A stretch of DNA of 64,000 nt from Rotaria socialis (lineage: Eukaryota; Rotifera; Eurotatoria; Philodinida; Philodinidae). Shown here in pieces: positions 1 to 13,800 of this stretch. The position numbers and the translations under genes are program-made. Location of the stretch: assembly GCA_905331475.1 (NCBI GenBank), contig CAJNYU010001982.1, positions 174,125-238,124 on the forward strand, read 5' to 3'. The first letter of the stretch is position 1, and the number at the start of each line of letters is the position of its first letter. The notes beneath the pieces are model-generated. The model saw only the letters and a program-made list of their open reading frames with translations. It searched no databases and was not told where the DNA came from.

Positions 1-233
1 CGCAGAATTTCGAATACTAAAGAGAAGAGCTGCATGCAAGAAAAATAAAATAGAAAATTTAATTTGTAGTTTGAAACATAGTGCTCCAATAATTTTTCAT
101 AGTTTTGTCATTCTCTATTATCTAGACGTTTGAAATCATGTATCAATATTCATATCTACTCTGAATTGTTCTACATAAGAGAGATAATTGTATACGATTG
201 AGCGATTTAATTAATTAACTGTATTATGTATTT

Positions 234-3200
234 TCAGCGGATACCGAAAAAAATATCGCACCTTAAAAGATTATAGCTGCAAAATGTAATCAGTAATGCG
301 ATTTTCATAATAATGATATCGACAAATAGAGATATCTACAGGACACAAGACTTCTCGGATGCTCTCGAATCGCATTGAGTGATCGAAGAAATGTATAGCA
401 ATAGTGAACATGAATTATAACATGCTTTCAGTACATGAAATATTTAAAACAAATATAATTAAATACCTCTTCAACTTCGCTTTCTAAAATTTTCTATTGA
501 GCGAAATATTCTATGAAATTTGAAATCAATTTTTAATGAATCAATACATACATATTCGATGTCTCGCCGTGGAGATGGTTTCGCAATCGGTGCAGCAGCT
601 ATAGAACGTTGCATATATCCCATGTCTTTACGTAAACGTTCTATGTCATCTTTCCTACATAATAAAAATCATATAATAAAAAATATATAAATATGCATCA
701 ATCTTTACGTTCGAAAGTTTTCTTCTTGTGAAAATTTCATACATTCTTGTCGTACCGATGTTAGTTTTTCATTTAGACTATAAATCTATATTTCAAAAAT
801 TAATTGATTAAAAATACATAAACCATAGTCTAAAATGCGGACTAGAAGTTTAGAAAGGAAGTGTCTTCAAATTTTTCTTTACTACATAGCTAGAATCAAA
901 GAAAAAAAGAACAGATTTGCATACTTTTCATAAGTCTTAGTTTTCTCAAAAATTTCAATCAGAATTATACGTAGATATCGGAAAGATATTTTATTTGACA
1001 GGAACTTGCCGTCTAAACTTGCATAGTTCATTCCTATGTTATTATTTTTTTCTGTCTATGATTTACTTCTTGTGGTAGTGTATCTCGTAAATTCATCAGA
1101 CGAGCCATCTTTTGATCAACTTCTCTTCGCCACATCTCATTGTCAGCTTGTTTATCACGTATTTGATTTGACAATTGTTGTTCATTCTAAAAGAAATCTC
1201 ATCGTTCGATTTAAAACGAGTAAATAAATAGAGAAAAAACAAACTAATAAACCATTTCACACGTGGCAATAAAAGCAAACAAGAAAAGAAACCCACGAAT
1301 ATTTCAAACGATTTTACTCTCAATGCAAAAGTATCCATGCTGTTACGATCCATCAGCTTAAAGTTGTTTTTATTCGAACTTACCTGAGCCATACGTTGAC
1401 TAATTTGTTCTTCGAGCACATTTAAGTCTACACGTATACTATTAATACGTTGTTCATGTTTGACAAGCGTTTGCGATAGGTTTTCATCTTGTTGTTGTAA
1501 ACCTTTTTGTAGATCGCTACGAATCTGATACATAGAAATAAAGATAACAAATATACATAAGCAAAGCAAAAAGAAAAGAGATGAAATAGAAAGCAAAGAG
1601 CTTAGAGCGAAAACATAAAAAGCATACTTTTTCACTAAGTTCTCGTCGAACAGAAGTAATATCTTCAGTAGTTGGCAATAAAGCGACACGAGCTGCTAAA
1701 TCACGAACAGTTTGTTCATCTACTTTAATTTTATCTTCTGTTTGTCGAACACGTGCATCTGTAGCCGTATAACGTGATGATAGATCAGCTAAGTGATTGG
1801 TTAACGCTTGAATATTTCCGTCAGTTTCACGATGTGTATGCTCCATTGTATCGAGACGACGGTTCAAATTAATTATTTCAGGTTTATTACTCTAAAAACA
1901 TGAAATTATATTATTTAATCTACTTTCAGAGTTGATATTATACTAAATCGCGAAGATCTGCTATGCGCGTATTGATGGTAGCAATCGATGCTTGTATTGT
2001 AGCAATTTGATAGTTTGATTTTTCATCTGTTTTTGTAATTATATCAGCTAATTCTTTGTATTGTTGTTTACTACAAAAGAATAAAATAATATCTTTGATT
2101 AAATCCGAGTAAATTATCGTATCCTCATCGTAGGAAAACTGAAGTTTTCTTAGAAAAATACTATATCTATTTTTATGAACATTGAAAATGTAATTGAAAT
2201 AATAAAAAGTGAACTAACCGTGATTTAATTTCTGCATCTAGAACTTTTTCAATTTTTCGTCGATTTTCATCAGTTTGTTGTTCAATCAAAGTAATGCCAT
2301 CATTTAATTTTCTTAATGATTCGGAACTTTTCTTTGTTGTTTCCTAAACAAAACAATACGATGTTCAATACACATATAGATATATTTCTATTTTATAAGA
2401 TTAATGCATTAGTATTCACACATACACACAGGTGCATAATTAAATCGCAAAAAAAAAGAATCAAACGTATTATCAAATCTATTATTATTTGTAAAACACA
2501 ATAAAATACCCTAATTTCATTATATATTCTTCCATTTTCTTCATTCATAACTGATTTCAATGTTTCAATCTGCTGTTCAAAATCATTTTGTACCGTTTGT
2601 AACTGTCTTTGACGTTGTTCATTTTCAAGTTGATGATTCTGTTACAGCAAGGTTTTAGGATATTTTGTTTTTTCATAACATATATTTTAACTAGACAAGT
2701 AACCTTAGGAGAAAAGATTTACATACCTTTTCAGTTTCTTTCATTTTATAGTCGATTTCATCTCGTAGACGATCTAATTTATCTGCAGTTCGTTGCAACG
2801 ATTGGTTATTCATATCATTCATTTCTTGTCTCAATCGAATATGTGTTTGTTCAATTTGAGTGATACTTTCTCGACGCATATTTTCCATTGTTTTAACAAT
2901 TTCGGATTGAGTTGAACGAGTTGAATTAACTGTTGATTGAACATCATTTAATCTATTTAGGAAAATATAGACAGGAGGAAGTTGATGTAAACGGCTTTTC
3001 TATTTTATAATTACTTAGACGTCAATTGGGCTTCAACTAAACGACGATCTTCTCGTTCGAAATCCAAACGAGTTTTGATTTCATTGAATAAATCGCGATG
3101 TTCATTCATTCTAAAATGATAAAATGGCATGTTTAATCTGTGAAACAGAAATAATTCCGTCTGTACTTCTGATCATATGCTGTACGAAATGCATTAAAAA

Positions 3201-5081
3201 GAAGATCACCAGCATTGATTGTTTCTTGCTGTTTACGTACAAAATCATTCTAAATTCGAATAAATTAATGATAGTTTGAATTAATATTATCATGTATCAT
3301 TTGTTCAAAAACTATAACAGTCTGTTCTCATAGAAAAATATACTAATAAAAACGAATGTTAACACCAACGACTTTTTGTTAGAAGTCATATGACTATTGA
3401 AATATGAAGAAATTGTTTCAGTGAGTATTTGACAGGCAGGAATCATTTAAAACAATCCAAGTTATTTTATGTTTATTTAAAATACTTAGCAACCTAACTA
3501 AGGTAATATACGATTATATAGAAAAGCTTTTCAGCGTAGCCCCGTTGGGGCTAAAATGTGGAACTCACATATTTCGGTCAGTTAGATACTGATCAAATAG
3601 AATTTTTATTTTTTCAGTGTAGTAAGATCATATTTTGTTCAAANGGGGGGGGTGGGGTACAGGGGAGCCGCAAAAATCTCACAATTAAACTTACACTCAC
3701 TATTTTCTTCGAAAATATATGTGAGTTCCACAAAAATTCCGGATTGTAATCAAATAAAGCTAGCGAGCGAAACTATTATCTAAGGTTGAAGCAGGCACGT
3801 GCCGAAGGAATTCTCAGTAGCAGATACATGTTTTATTCGTAGAATAAATACACAGAAATAAAATATCATTCGAATAAAGAAATCGTAAATCACGAAGTAT
3901 CGATCAATATCACCGTTTACTAGCAGCGTTCGTTCATTTGCTTGTTATTAAATAGTGATTCTTTTTAAATCTCTATTATATATTGTAATTAAGAAGCGTT
4001 GCATAGAAAAAGGATGTCATATGAAACTTATTGATTTACTTAAAATAATCTTACCGTTAATCGTTGATCATCTTCTAATTTTCTCGTTTTCTGTCGAACT
4101 TCATTAGTCAATGAATTAAAATTAGATGATTCAGCTTCTAAACGATTACGAATAGATCGAAGCTCTTCAACAATATTGAATTGTGTTTTTTCTAATTGTT
4201 CTCGTTGCATATTAGTCTCTCCGAGTTGTTTTCGAATTCCATCAACACTTAAGTTTTACAAAGAAATCAAAAATAATTAAAAACAAACATATCATTCATC
4301 AGTTTCCAAACCTCGTCGATTGAGTATCACGTCGAAGAACATATTCTTTTTGTATAGCTGCTATTTGTTGTTCAAGTCCTCGAACACTTGCATTAGCAGA
4401 TAATGATGATTGATGTTCATCATTGAATACATCTTCATTTCGTTTAATACGTGCTGTTAATTGTAGAATAACATCATTTTGAATGCGAATATTATTTTCT
4501 ATGTGTTGGCGAGATAAACGTTCTTCTTGAAGAATCGATTGACTTTGACGAATCTAAAATTGAATATTTCTTTGATTTTTTTTTAATTAAAAGAAATTGA
4601 TATATACAGCATTGAATAATTCCGTTTGCAAACGAATAACTTCTTCGAGTAGAGCACGATTAGATATTTCTGTCATTTGTAAACGACTTTCTAATTGTTT
4701 TACTTTATAAAGAGACTGATTTATTGAATCATCAAACCTTTTGTTTAAATAAAAAGAAGAGAGAAGATTCATAGTAGACAATATATTGTTGTGAATGGAA
4801 AATGATTACATTTGCGGTTGATTACCAGTTCGTAAAGGGAAAACCGGTATAGTCGGTAATGATTGTGCATTAATTGGAGGTAACATTGGTGGTGGAAAAC
4901 GTGCATCAATAGGCATAAGTTGAGATGACGTAGGTGTTGGAAGATTTAATGATTGAGGTCTACAATAATATCGAAGTAAAGTCGATAAAAAATTTTAATT
5001 TCAGCTAAATTTAATATCTCACGTTCGAGGTAAGTCAGGTAGTATGGGTCCCGAGCTTTGATATCGTCGTTGTGCATCCAT
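234..5081 (-). CDS. Multi-exon long coiled-coil protein (possibly FAM81-like)
   Basis: Exons read on the minus strand: 5081-5023, 4959-4810, 4737-4608, 4553-4312, 4247-4055, 3249-3167, 3110-3015, 2952-2727, 2638-2510, 2343-2219, 2070-1944, 1891-1628, 1524-1384, 1186-1067, 785-709, 654-552, a 17-nt micro-exon 483-467, and a tentative last exon 276-234. All introns are GT-AG and the phases close to about 774 codons. The start is the first ATG, opening MDAQRRYQ. Residues 1-70 are proline-rich and probably disordered. The rest is heptad-rich, charged and Gln/Glu/Arg-dominated, with no membrane segment or enzyme motif, so a structural or scaffold coiled coil is likely. The stretch around LSRQHIENNIRIQNDVILQL loosely recalls FAM81 proteins, but this model is about twice their length, so that is a guess. 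The last two exons are the weakest; the 3' end could continue beyond the window. Confidence 0.72.
3557..3732. repeat. 176-bp inverted-repeat element in intron 5 of the coiled-coil gene
   Basis: Arms at 3557-3572 and 3717-3732 are perfect 16-bp reverse complements (TGTGGAACTCACATAT). A separate perfect hairpin (AGCCCC-GTT-GGGGCT) sits just before the left arm at 3538-3552. The interior carries an ambiguous base (N at 3644) followed by a G-rich run at 3645-3656. The element lies in an 804-nt intron (3250-4054) whose sister introns are mostly 45-75 nt, so insertion plausibly explains the intron's size. No target duplication was resolved. Confidence 0.55.
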
Positions 5082-7914
5082 TTATTACGCAATTAATTCA
5101 GTAGCGTTGAAAACTTTTTTCTCATGTGATCAAATGGCAGCCGCAATAAATACGATCGCTTACGATCGGACTACTTGACAAGTGGATACTCTTGACAACA
5201 AAGGTGTTATAGAAGATTAGACGACGCATGCCGATACCATGTTATGAGTTTACAAACGTTGCCGGGAATCGACCTCTGTTTTCTTTCCTTTCAGTCAATT
5301 TGAAGTATTTTTTGACGCGATCGATGAATGAACGTAGAATAGTTATGATTCGAACCAATCAACTATTCGATGATTCACAAACAAACTGTATTGATGATGA
5401 TTATTAATGACTAAAAAACGATTTCAAAGTCATAAAGAATTCTATTTTCACTGTTTATATATTCTTAACGAAGGTTTTAGATAGAAACAAAGGTTCATTT
5501 TGAATTATTTGCTTTTAAAATTTTTAATATAAATACTATGAAAGAAAAGTTAATGTTAATGATTTGTCAACGATTATAAAGCATATAAATGAATAATAAA
5601 GCTTATCTATATGATTTAATGCTTGAAGAAAATGTCGTTTTATTTAAAAGTATTTTTATTAATTCTTCAATTCAGACTCTTAATCCGGAACAGACTATTA
5701 TCCTCATTATCAGTCATTTAAATAATAAAAATAGACATTACTTCCGCCGGTTGTTTCCTATCTAATTTTGACAGCAGCGTCCAAGTTCTCAGGAGTCGGG
5801 AATTTGTTGGGAATTGTGAACTCAAAAATGAATGAACAGGAATAAGTGATGATAAACCAAAGCATAGCAACGTTATGAGGGGTTCCAAGGAACTCTGAGA
5901 AGTCAGGGAGGTCATAAATATGAGGGAAATAAGAGCCTGGACTCGATTCGTTTTGGTTGGACCATCAGTATATCGAATAATATACTTAATTGGCATGATA
6001 TTTAATCGCGATAATGGACATAATTGAGTGAGGGCATATCCATTGACATAATAGATATATGAGGTCACGGTGGTGAAGTGCGCAAATTTTCTGTTCGCTT
6101 AAGAATGAGTTGCAATACTTTAGAGTGATTGTTTATTATGCTTTGATAAATTTATAGGTTGAATAAAAGTGGAATTTGGGAGCTTCGGATCGTTTGGCTT
6201 CGGCGATAGTGAGATATAGGAGAAGCATGATTGATGGCACCATTCATTTTTCAAGTGACGAAAATATTCTATCTATAAAACGTTTCTGAGTGCTTATATG
6301 GGTAGATAAACAGGTAAATCAGGTTATCTATTTATCCAGACAGCAATTGATAGCGGACAGTATCTAAATATATATATCTGTTTGTTTAGCTATTCCTCTA
6401 ATGGTGTTGCAACTGTTGATGATATTTACATTTACAGAGAAACACACAAATCTAGCTATGACAGTCGGTGTCGCGACAGGACTGACAGCCTCAGCGGGAC
6501 TCAAAGTACAACATCATAAGTGTGGGTGTCGCGACAGGATTGACAGCCTCAGCGGGATTCATAATAGAACAAATTGACAGTGACGTTCAATTTGCCGTAT
6601 TTAAATCTAGTACCTATGTGCTTGAGGCAAAATGGATTTGGTGGAAACTTGTGAAACCTATTGAATCGGTTGGTGATAATCAGAGAAAAGGCGCGAGGAA
6701 TCTCCTGTAGTGGAAAGTTGTCAAGTATGTGCGAAATGATGTTATTATTACTGTGTCAAAGATATGGTTGTTCTATAACACACCAAGTTGGGTGTGAATG
6801 AATCAGTTAGAATAGCAACACTCACACCGATCGCTCACCCACATTCACACCCTCAAGAAAAAGAGATGAACGCTCAACATTGCTCTCGCTGTGACGACTG
6901 CCATAAAAGCATGAATTTCAACCTTCAAAGTAGCGAAAGCGATAATGTTACGAACGAACATCCCGTAGCGAAAATTTTAATCTTCTAGACCACACCACGT
7001 CACTTAACTTGTGCAAAGCATACGAAATTCTTGCACGATAACTTACCTGATAAAGCGTGCTTCATGCAGTCAGAATTTCATTGATAACGTCGGTGAAAGA
7101 ACACAATGCATTTTCGCACGTGAATCTTTTCTTTAGAGAAAAATGTTTTCATTTCACATGCTTTCAGCTCAAAATTGATCCTATCGACCGGTCAGGAAAC
7201 GGTTGCTTTCCCAGAGTTATTTGGAATCCCTGAGTTCGTTGGATTCTCTGAGGTCCTTGAATTCCCTGACTTCCCTGAGATGCTTCAGATGTTGTGGTTT
7301 CACGTCGCTCGTTATCGCTTATTTATTTTTGAGGGCCCAATTTCCGAACAGTTCCCGACTCCTGGGAACTTGATCACGTCTCATTAATTGATTAAGAAAA
7401 TAAAGTATAAAATTATTATCTGTGATCAACAAGCTAGAATTTGAAATTATTGTTTTTTTTTGCTTCCTTAAACTTGTATCGAAGTCTTTCACTTGATGAA
7501 GTATAACTAACTATGATTATTTTTTGTTAGTTTATGCAAATTAATTTCTATAATCCTATAAAACAGCTTGAAAAACGTTCATATCTAATAATCAGGGGTC
7601 TTGTTAATGTGATAGATTATCAATATATTTCTTCTGATTGCATTCACACACATTTTCAAAGAACTTGGACGCTTTATAATGTTATCATATTGAGCACTAG
7701 AGAAATTTTCATCAAAAGAAAAACACATTAAATCTTCAATATTTTCATGCATTTTGCACTTGAGAATCTTCAAAATATGTTTGATGTAAAGATATTTTCC
7801 ATCATCTCCATTCGATTGTAAGGAATTCTTTACAGTGTTGTTGTGCGACGTCATCGACTCTTTCGTCAAAGAATAGAAAGGGATAAAAACAAAGAATAGC
7901 CTGAAAAAAAATTT
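5082..7914. other. Intergenic, repeat relics, no gene supported
   Basis: This stretch separates the coiled-coil gene from the tRNA. A diverged inverted pair is visible: about 5775-5930 resembles the reverse complement of about 7195-7375, sharing cores such as CAGGAGTCGGGAA and CTCAAAAAT. A two-unit repeat lies at 6467-6560. Open frames here (for example 5718-6068 and 7585-7944 on minus) lack splice context or recognisable domains and cross repeat sequence. Confidence 0.5.
6467..6560 (+). repeat. 58-bp tandem repeat, about 1.6 units
   Basis: The motif GGTGTCGCGACAGGA followed by TTGACAGCCTCAGCGGGA starts at 6467 and again at 6525, a 58-bp period, with few differences. A related motif (GGTGCCACGA then AGGCTGAAAA) recurs at 52561 and 52617 with a 56-bp period. 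The two loci therefore look like members of one repeat family. Confidence 0.6.
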
Positions 7915-7996
7915 GCCAGGGATGGGGATCGAACCCATGCTCACTATTGTGAATTGGATCTTAAGTCCAACGCCTTAACCACTCGGCCACCCTGGC
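7915..7996 (-). tRNA. tRNA-Leu (anticodon UAA)
   Basis: The 82-nt minus-strand sequence folds as a type II tRNA. The 7-bp acceptor stem GCCAGGG/CCCTGGC is perfect, and a D-arm with TGGCCGAGTGGTTAAGGC serves as the A box. The anticodon stem TTGGA/TCCAA encloses loop CTTAAGA, giving anticodon TAA at 7961-7963. A long variable arm, expected for leucine, follows. The T-arm carries GGTTCGATCCC, a good B box. CCA is not encoded, as in animals. No intron is seen. It should read UUA leucine codons. Confidence 0.96.
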
Positions 7997-8814
7997 TTGT
8001 CCTTCTAGTTTAGAAAAATGAAATACAATATGGTATTAAAAAATATTTGTTCATGAAACTTGTATCTTCAACATATGTAGTCATTTAAAATGAAAACAAC
8101 CATATCTCACATGGACACGAAGTAACATTGGGTTCGAATATATTTCATGGTCAGAATTTTTTTTGAATCTCTTTGAGATTTATCATTTGAAATTAATAAA
8201 GAAAAAAGTGATACTGATTTCATACCACCAGTTTTTCTTTTAAGCGCAAAAGATAATAAGGTTGCACAAAAATGATGCTTTAATTCTTCGGATCGATCAA
8301 AAGCATCGTAAATAATTAACTCTATATGTGAATTTAAGATTGTGATTAAAAATGTTTCAAGTCGATTTACTATTATTTATTGAACCACAAGAAAGCAACT
8401 GCGCCAGTGATAATTGAAAATTATATCAAAGGAGTAGAAGAGATATAACTATTTTCTGAAGAACCATTAGGTTTTCCTCGATTGTTTGATTGCTATATAT
8501 TAAATAAATGGTTTCTAATCGACATCAATTTACGCAGTGCCAATTCTATTCTTGCTAGGAAATAACTCGAATAACAATTAAGTTTTTCTCTTTATTTAAA
8601 AGAAAATGAATTAATACTATATTTTTTGTAAAGTGCGAGAGAAAATAAAAGATGCTTTCAAAATTATTACGAAAAAAAAATATTATTTGCTCATTTTTTA
8701 TTTGAGAAGAAATTTTTTTTTGTCACCTTGCTTTATTTTTACTGCTAAGTAAAACAATATATATATATATATAACAAAAAGAAATAGGAAATAAGGGCAC
8801 ATCTCACTTAAAAA
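7997..8814. other. Intergenic, nothing recognised
   Basis: AT-rich spacer between the tRNA and the small secreted-protein gene. It contains a short TA dinucleotide tract at about 8757-8773 just upstream of that gene. No open frame with splice support. Confidence 0.5.
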
Positions 8815-9184
8815 ATGAACGATATTATGTCGTCTACTTGTCTGTTGCTTTTTTGTGTTGTTCTCAGTGCCTCTTGTGGAAGCTACTCATACTATGAAGG
8901 TAAAATAAAACTCTATATCGATTTTTTTAAAGTAATTAAATTCGAATCGTCGTTTTTTGCCAGGCTTTGCTTACAAAACCAATGGTGGAACAACACCCAA
9001 TGCTACTATAAATAGTTGCGTTTGTTCCTGTTTATTAACAAGTGGCTGTACAGCATTAACGTATTACAATGACAGTGATATATGTTCCCTTGTTTATGAT
9101 AAAATAATAACTGGGGATTATGTTATGGTAAATAGCACAGCTACATTGCTGCTCGTTTCTGCTAATATTTCTTACGCACCTTAG
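8815..9184 (+). CDS. Small secreted cysteine-rich protein, PAN/apple-like
   Basis: Two exons, 8815-8899 and 8964-9184, are separated by a 64-nt GT-AG intron. They join within a Gly codon to give 101 residues and stop TAG. Residues 1 to about 22 form a typical signal peptide (hydrophobic core LLLFCVVLSASC). The mature part is short, with NAT, NDS and NST glycosylation sequons and six cysteines. The spacing SCVCSCLLTSGCTALTYYN followed by a later Cys recalls the core of PAN/apple domains, which mediate protein or carbohydrate binding outside cells; this is inference from cysteine spacing and aromatic positions. It is much shorter than a full apple domain (about 80-90 residues), so a lineage-specific peptide is also possible. 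An AATAAA-type signal follows within 50-150 nt. Confidence 0.72.
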
Positions 9185-10851
9185 CAAAATTAAAGCGAAC
9201 CATGCATCAATTATGCAGGAGCAAGCAAATAAATCAAAGAAAAAGCAGCGTTATTCATTAAACCAGAAACTGAAATAATAATAACATTCGATTAATTGCA
9301 GTTTTTTGCCTGTATTTTATTCTTGTAAATAAAATTCAAGAAACTTTCATTTTTATGCTGTATGACATGAATGAAGATTTTCAGTTTAGTTTGTATATAC
9401 TGTTGCCAGTATTTAGTGAAACATCGAAACACATATAATACTAAAAGTCTCAATGCTATGATACTGGTGCGTTCATCAAGTGACTCATATTGTCAGTATT
9501 CAAATTAACACTGCACACGTTTAGTTAGGCATCTTTCACTTCTTTTTTCTTTGCTAAAGTGACCGAGAAAACACATCCGATATTACATGCCACTCTACTC
9601 TTTCCAGTGATTTAACTGTAAATGCAACCATCTGATATGAAGAATACCAAAATTCATGTCAATCTTTTTTAGAAGAAGCGTTGGTGTCAACTTCCTCTTG
9701 GATGACTACATGTCATATCATCTGAATCTAATCTATAGAGCAGAGCTTCGGGTAGGAAAAATTTGATCATCGGAGTGAAACGAGTTTACGACGAAGCAGA
9801 ACTAGGAAACATATCGAATTAACTGCATAACATGCAGTTCAAATACTGTAGTAAAGGCTTAAACAGGTCGGTTCATTGTAAACGAGGAAGATCTGGTTGA
9901 GATCGGACAAAGTATAAAAATATTATATTTCTTCGTTCAATAGAGAAGAACAATCTCAAGGAATGATTCACGTAGATTGATGTTTTTTGAGCATATTGGA
10001 TTCAAGATCTATATAGAGTAATATTCATATATACACATAAAAACTGAAAATGTATACAGTTTTTATGTAATTTTACATCAAACTAAACCACTAGATGATT
10101 TAGAATTTCAAAAATTCACATTCAACTTAAAATAAACGAGTTTTCCTTTATACAGAATGATTATCTTAGTGGCAATAATAAATCTTTCAAGCAAAGCCGC
10201 GGTGAACAATATCATCGTTCCGAAAAAGCAAAGCACGATTTTAATGAACTGTAAAAATCAATCAAACCGTTTAGTCGATTTTTACACACTACTGGAACCC
10301 GCATTACTCTTACGTTAGATAAAGCCTCAGTTACTTATTTTCTTACAATGGTGTCCATGCAGCGTTCTTTGAACTGCCATGATAAACTACATAGTTGATC
10401 TGATTTCTACGTTCTTATCCGGAAAATTTTCTCATGAGCATTTTTGCAAGCAATGTCTAATAAATTATATGATTTAATTTTTAGATACGAAAACATTCGG
10501 AACTTATTTTTATAGATAATTAATTTGAAGCCTATACGATCTACCTGAAATAGTTCTTTTTTTTTTAGAAAGCATCCCGTAAGATATTTTATTAATTAAC
10601 AGAATGATATCAGTCAAAGGTTCGACATCGATCTATTGGTTGCTCAAAAGTATGCTGTCAAATATCAAGTTAACAATTCAAGACATCTAACTTTTTGAAT
10701 AGAACAATCAGAATTTGTAAACCATATTTATCTTTTTTCTTCTGACGATGTTCTGTACAATAAAAAAAAGTGTGTCCCCTCTGTATTCGTTACACGTTCG
10801 AGGTATATACAAAAAAGAAAGCAAACAAATCATCTATAATTTAGTTGTTTT
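9185..10851. other. Intergenic, nothing recognised
   Basis: Spacer between the secreted-protein gene and the 3' end of the GPCR on the opposite strand. Low-complexity AT-rich sequence, no repeat family or coding exon recognised on either strand. Confidence 0.45.
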
Positions 10852-13800
10852 TCACTTAATCGCAAATGTCGGATAAAATTTAGCAACTGTGGGTGTTGGT
10901 CGATTTGTTAATAGTTCAATTTTCAATGAATTTTTCTGAAACGAAGAACTAGCTGATGATTGATGCATTGTATGTTGATTTGTTCCAGCAGCAGCAGTTG
11001 TAGCTGCATGAAATGTTGATAAAATCGGATTTGCTTTAGAACCACCACTACTAAGTGTACTACTATTTTCACGTTTTGAAAATTTTCGAGCAAGATGATT
11101 ACGTGGTGTTCGTCGAAAATATTGAACAACTGGACTTTCACCAAGACCAGCATGACCAGCTACGATTAGACCGTTCGTTAAAAAGTTGTTTCTACGTCTT
11201 GATTGACCAGCACGGTTAATTAGATCCATCAGGCATAAACGAAAATTTTTTCCACATAATGAATAAAGGAAAAAGTTTATCGAAAAATTTGTATAGAATA
11301 AATAAAAGGTTAACATTTCAATAATCGATTCATAAGAAGATTTTTCATCGTATGTATCATCAGTTGAAAAGAAAAAATAATAAACTTTTAATAAATGCAT
11401 CGGTGTATTCAATAATAAAAATGTAGTTGAAATAATTAATAACATTTTAGTTATGCGTCGATGATATTTCGAACGACGTAAACGATGTTCTAATAAATTA
11501 TGTAATATATATGTTGATGGTTGAATATAATTACGTTCTAATAAACGATCATATTGACCTGATTTAAGTATAATTAATGTATTCAATGTCACAATAGTCA
11601 AAAAAGGAATGATAAATGTTAAAAAAAAGTCGATTATATTCATTTGACGTGTAAATTTAAGCCATTGGCGTAACGTGACACAACGTGTTTCATACGGAGG
11701 TAATGTTGGCCTTTCTGATTTAGCTAGTTCAATACCTGATGTCCATAATGATGGGGAATACAATAGTAAAGCTAAAAATGTCAGAATAACAACAGCATAA
11801 CGAGCGCGTGTTGATGAATTGTATTGTGAACGTTTTAATGGATATGCAACAACAACAAAACGTTCGGTTGTAAATGCAACAGTACACCTAAAAACAAAAA
11901 TAACTATTGATTTGAATGAATATTTGGATAGAGAGAGAGAGAGAGAGAGAGAATTAACCTATCTAATCAAATTATGAAACGCGTAAATGAATATACAATC
12001 GTATCTTTGGCATTTTGTTTGGTAATCATAGATCTGTTTTTGTCAAATAGTCTTAAATTAGTACTTGAGAGATGATAGAAATATGTTTCTCAAGGACTTC
12101 TTTACACTTGAAAATGATACTATATAGAAATATAAAACTCTAAACTAATTTTAATTGATAAATTCTTAGATAAAATATATTGATAAGATTTTGTCGAATG
12201 AATTATTTGAAATATAACTTTATCAATATGAAAATTTGGTATTTATTTCTTCCACGTTCTTTTATTTGTAATAACGAAATAGCTTCGACTCAATAAAACG
12301 ATCATTTCAAACATGATTCATATTATCTAAGATAAATAAAAACTTAATAAAAATCGTCAATTCTTCTGACTAATAAAGAAAACAATATCATATTATATAT
12401 GTTCTCTTGCTACTTCTATACAACACTCAGCTCAAATCACAGCTTACCTTTACAAAGAAAAAAAGACATGTAATAATAATATTATCTTCATAAGTCTGCT
12501 AACCATTGAAATAGAATTATTTATGTATATTCTTTAATGAATAAATACCACAGAAGCCCATCGCAGTTATTCTGGTGTTAAAATAGAGCTAATTTTTAAA
12601 CTTCAATACTTATCTAAGTTAATTGTGCTTATAATATCTCAATTCTTATCTCTCACCGTTCTCGCCCTACTGAAATAATAATGTTCATTGAGTTTAAGAG
12701 ATATTAATAGTCTATGAATTAATACATAATTAATTTAATGCTAAATATATATTGTGATAATATTTTTATATTCTTTCAAACTTACAAGAGAATATATAAT
12801 GATACGACAAAGAAAATCAAAAATAATTTAATATTTATCAACTGAATTAAATTAGAATATCATGAAATACATTGCTGTTACACTTCTTCCGAGGATAAAA
12901 ATTTTTAAAGTAAAAGGAACATAGAAAAATGAACTCTAAAAGTACTTATCAAAAGAGCAGACTATGACTACTTAATTAGATACAAGGCCTTAACTATATA
13001 CTTCAAATATCGATGAAATATTATTATAATGTAAATGTATCTGAGAAAAAGAAATCGGAGTATTATTTCAAAATGAAAGTTTATAATTCATTGATTTTTA
13101 AGTTACACTTAACCAAAGAAAACAAGAACATATCATTAATTCATGACCTATTGATCAGAACTTAATAGATTGAATTTCTACTAAAAAACAGTTCCTGAAC
13201 CGTCTGCTTGTGCATTAATTCTAACTTTTCTTCTTAGGACAAAAACCAAATTTGATCTTGACATTAGTATAATGGAAAAAATTGAATGCATACGTTAATT
13301 ATTTTCTTTGTATTGATGTAGCAAGGATTCAATTATTTTTCTTTTTGCAAGGCAGTGCCTTTTCTATTAGAATACTTGATATCAAAGATCTGTAATATTG
13401 ATGTTTACACGAAAATCGTATTGATCAGAGCAAAGAACAACTTACCATACTGATAATGAACTAAAAACTGTCGTTAAATAAACAGTTATTTGGCAAATAC
13501 CATTATTATGAAATATAAAAACATGTATATTTTCAAGCCAAATAAGTCCCAAACATATAAGATAACCATTGTCAGATATAGAAAGAGCAGTTAAATATAA
13601 ACTACAACTTAAACGTCTAGGGAAAAAAACATAATTTTAGTATATATTTTTTTTCTTTTAGATACTATCCGTATTTTGACTTTTTTTTTCATACCTGAGT
13701 TTACTTCGAACAAAAACATAACATGATATAGAATTTCCAATAAATCCAAAAATAATTAGAACTGCCATATAGATAACACCAAACCGTTGAAGTAATCGTT

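Noticed and set aside
5718..6068. 116-codon minus-strand open frame
   Set aside because: Falls on the diverged inverted duplication shared with 7195-7375, so repeat-derived.
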